Shown: positions 30,807 to 31,743 of the stretch, piece by piece
How the letters are laid out: each line of letters starts with the position of its first letter
Position numbering within the stretch: the first letter of the stretch is position 1
Origin: a virus
DNA length: 31,743 nucleotides
IMG/VR virus record: IMGVR_UViG_3300037485_000488
Location: 1-31,743 of that record
Strand: one strand, 5' to 3'
Translations under genes and position numbers: made by a program
The notes under the pieces: model-generated
What the model was told of the DNA's origin: nothing
Databases searched by the model: none
What the model saw: the letters and a program-made list of their open reading frames with translations, nothing else

Positions 30807-31470
30807 AGGAATTAATTTAGTTTTAATTGCGTGCTTTATTTTAATTGTGCTTTTGTTTCGAAGCTGCAGTTTAAACCGTGAATATATTTCCGAACTAAAA
30901 AAACAAGATTCCGAAATTGAAAGTTTTAAAATTTCCCGGTTGCTGGATTCAAGTTTAATTTATAGTCAAGTTCAAAATATTAAAATCAAAGATTCAGAGC
31001 TGCAAAAAAACGAACAGGAAATTTTTGCGCTCCGGGTTATGAAGATAAAAAAGCCGAAAGAGGTAATTCAATTTAAGACGCGTTACATTATTAAAACAGA
31101 AATCCCGATCGCAGAAATTGAACAAATCGATTCGGTTAATTATTTACGCGTCCCCGTTTCGTTTTCAAAGGGCGAACGTTGGTTTTCTATAAATGGTCAA
31201 ATTTTGTCCAATGGAACTCTTTTAATCGATTCTTTAATTGCGCCCGCACAATTTACCTATTCAGTCGGGGACACGCTTCGAAACGGCTTTATAAATCGTT
31301 TATTTAATAAAACCGATCAGGTGGTACGGTTGCACATTGATAACCCAAACATCCAGCTTCAGGGAATGTCGAATATCTATATTAAGGACCGCAAAAAATG
31401 GTTCGAAACAACCGGCTTTAAAATCGCTTTCGGGGCTTTCTTAGGTTTCGGCCTTGCTTCGGCAAAATAA
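30799..31470 (+). CDS. Envelope protein with N- and C-terminal membrane segments (spanin-like topology)
   Basis: The protein has 223 residues. An N-terminal anchor, INLVLIACFILIVLLF, is followed by a coiled coil (about 28-80, including EYISELKKQDSEIESFKISR), a strand-rich domain (RYIIKTEIPIAEIEQ, RWFSINGQILSNG), and a final hydrophobic segment FKIAFGAFLGFGLASA. A protein held at both ends with a long periplasmic part is what a unimolecular spanin would look like. There is no proper lipobox (FRSC is poor), so the role is a guess. It is the last gene before P1. Confidence 0.5.
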   Translation: MYKGINLVLIACFILIVLLFRSCSLNREYISELKKQDSEIESFKISRLLDSSLIYSQVQNIKIKDSELQKNEQEIFALRVMKIKKPKEVIQFKTRYIIKTEIPIAEIEQIDSVNYLRVPVSFSKGERWFSINGQILSNGTLLIDSLIAPAQFTYSVGDTLRNGFINRLFNKTDQVVRLHIDNPNIQLQGMSNIYIKDRKKWFETTGFKIAFGAFLGFGLASAK

Positions 31471-31525
31471 TTTTATCAGTATTTACGGGCTTTACAGAAC
31501 AAAATGCAATATTTTATAAAATAAA

Positions 31526-31558
31526 TTTGGTTTATTAGATAGTATTTATCTATCTTTG
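31526..31558 (+). promoter_or_regulatory. Early promoter P1 with GATAG-N7-CTATC operator
   Basis: TTTG (31526-31529), 21 nt, TATCTTTG (31551-31558). The inverted repeat GATAG (31538-31542) / CTATC (31550-31554), extendable by one A-T pair, overlaps spacer and -7 box as at P2. Sixteen of the 17 bases of the repeat block are the same at the two promoters. It drives the junction gene and the first early operon. Confidence 0.82.
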
Positions 31559-31572
31559 TTGAAACAAAAACA

Positions 31573-31578
31573 AACCCC
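31573..31578 (+). promoter_or_regulatory. AACCCC leader element (junction gene)
   Basis: AACCCC ends 7 nt before the ATG at 31586; with the next two bases it reads AACCCCTT, the reverse complement of AAGGGGTT at 9827-9834. Confidence 0.45.
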
Positions 31579-31585
31579 TTATAAA

Positions 31586-31743
31586 ATGACAACTCAAATT
31601 TTAACATTCAAACTTAGAAACGGCGTTACAGTATTTGCAAAAAACGATAGATACGGAATTAACCCCGTTGGATATTGCAATTTAAAGCAAGCGAACGCAA
31701 GGCAAATCAAACTTCAGGCAATGGGCGTAGATTGTTTCGTTTA
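31586..31743 (+). CDS. Small early protein, 5' part of a gene crossing the circular join
   Basis: ATG at 31586, with an AACCCC leader and promoter P1 upstream. This copy is cut by the contig end after 52 codons; the full 68-residue reading continues in the identical sequence at the window start, with its stop at 174-176. The two partial entries are one gene. Confidence 0.8.
   Translation, partial: MTTQILTFKLRNGVTVFAKNDRYGINPVGYCNLKQANARQIKLQAMGVDCFV
31617..31743. repeat. Terminal direct repeat, right copy
   Basis: Identical to bases 1-127. It closes the genome into a 31,616-bp circle or permuted unit. Confidence 0.95.

Noticed and set aside
1-31743. tRNA genes, CRISPR arrays, insertion sequences, att sites
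   Set aside because: I looked for cloverleaf ends, regular spaced repeats, transposase motifs and paired core repeats and saw none. Short tRNAs could be missed by eye.

Overview
The window is a complete, terminally overlapping assembly of a small tailed-phage genome. The first 127 bases (1-127) recur exactly as the last 127 (31617-31743), so the molecule closes into a circle, or circularly permuted unit, of 31,616 bp, and one gene runs across the join. Every gene I can support is on the + strand. The host is almost certainly in Bacteroidota, probably Flavobacteriia: the DNA is AT-rich, starts have A-rich leaders without Shine-Dalgarno sequences, promoters fit the Bacteroidota pattern TTG...TAnnTTTG, and several proteins (DUF3127 OB-fold, DUF5681-type small terminase, DUF6712-type connector, a type IX secretion style C-terminus) belong to families typical of that phylum and its phages. 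A tape-measure gene and the lack of any sheath gene indicate a siphovirus.

Layout. (1) 31526-2120: early regulatory operon from promoter P1: small unknown proteins, two HTH-type proteins, a DUF3127 protein, a 28-residue membrane peptide, then a strong terminator. (2) 2194-9880: recombination and replication region from promoter P2, which has the same operator-like inverted repeat as P1: RecT annealing protein, YqaJ-like exonuclease, a PD-(D/E)XK-like nuclease, small ORFs, an HNH nuclease, a winged-helix initiator carrying possible iterons, and a DnaB helicase, ended by a terminator. (3) 9884-20457: small and large terminase, a putative tail chaperone with a -1 frameshift site, neck and tail proteins, tape measure. 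(4) 20511-25765: ClpP-like protease/scaffold, major capsid, putative tail tube, portal, head-tail connector, so the head genes lie downstream of the tail genes. (5) 25766-28051: fibre genes. (6) 28041-31470: GH24 endolysin, a secreted T9SS-like protein, a holin candidate, membrane proteins, and a PAS + histidine-kinase dimerisation protein with no ATPase domain.

The most interesting non-coding signals are linked. Six uncoupled early genes have AACCCC upstream of ATG, four of them at exactly 6 nt and one at 7 nt. At the end of the replication operon a 3'-UTR or small RNA (about 9810-9880) shows a GTGTAA-GGGG-TTACAC hairpin whose top, TAAGGGGTTA, is complementary over 10 nt to the P2 leader and over 6-8 nt to the others. 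This suggests an RNA switch that turns down early translation late in infection; it is an inference. Separately, 5963-6083 holds a promoter-like box, a 17-position near-perfect helix, an inner hairpin and an 8-bp crossing pairing (5984-5991 with 6049-6056), followed by a U-tract. It looks like a compact pseudoknotted RNA just upstream of the HNH gene.

I see no integrase, divergent repressor block, tRNA, CRISPR array or insertion sequence. All coordinates, pairings and motifs were read by eye; family names come from motif recognition, not database searches.
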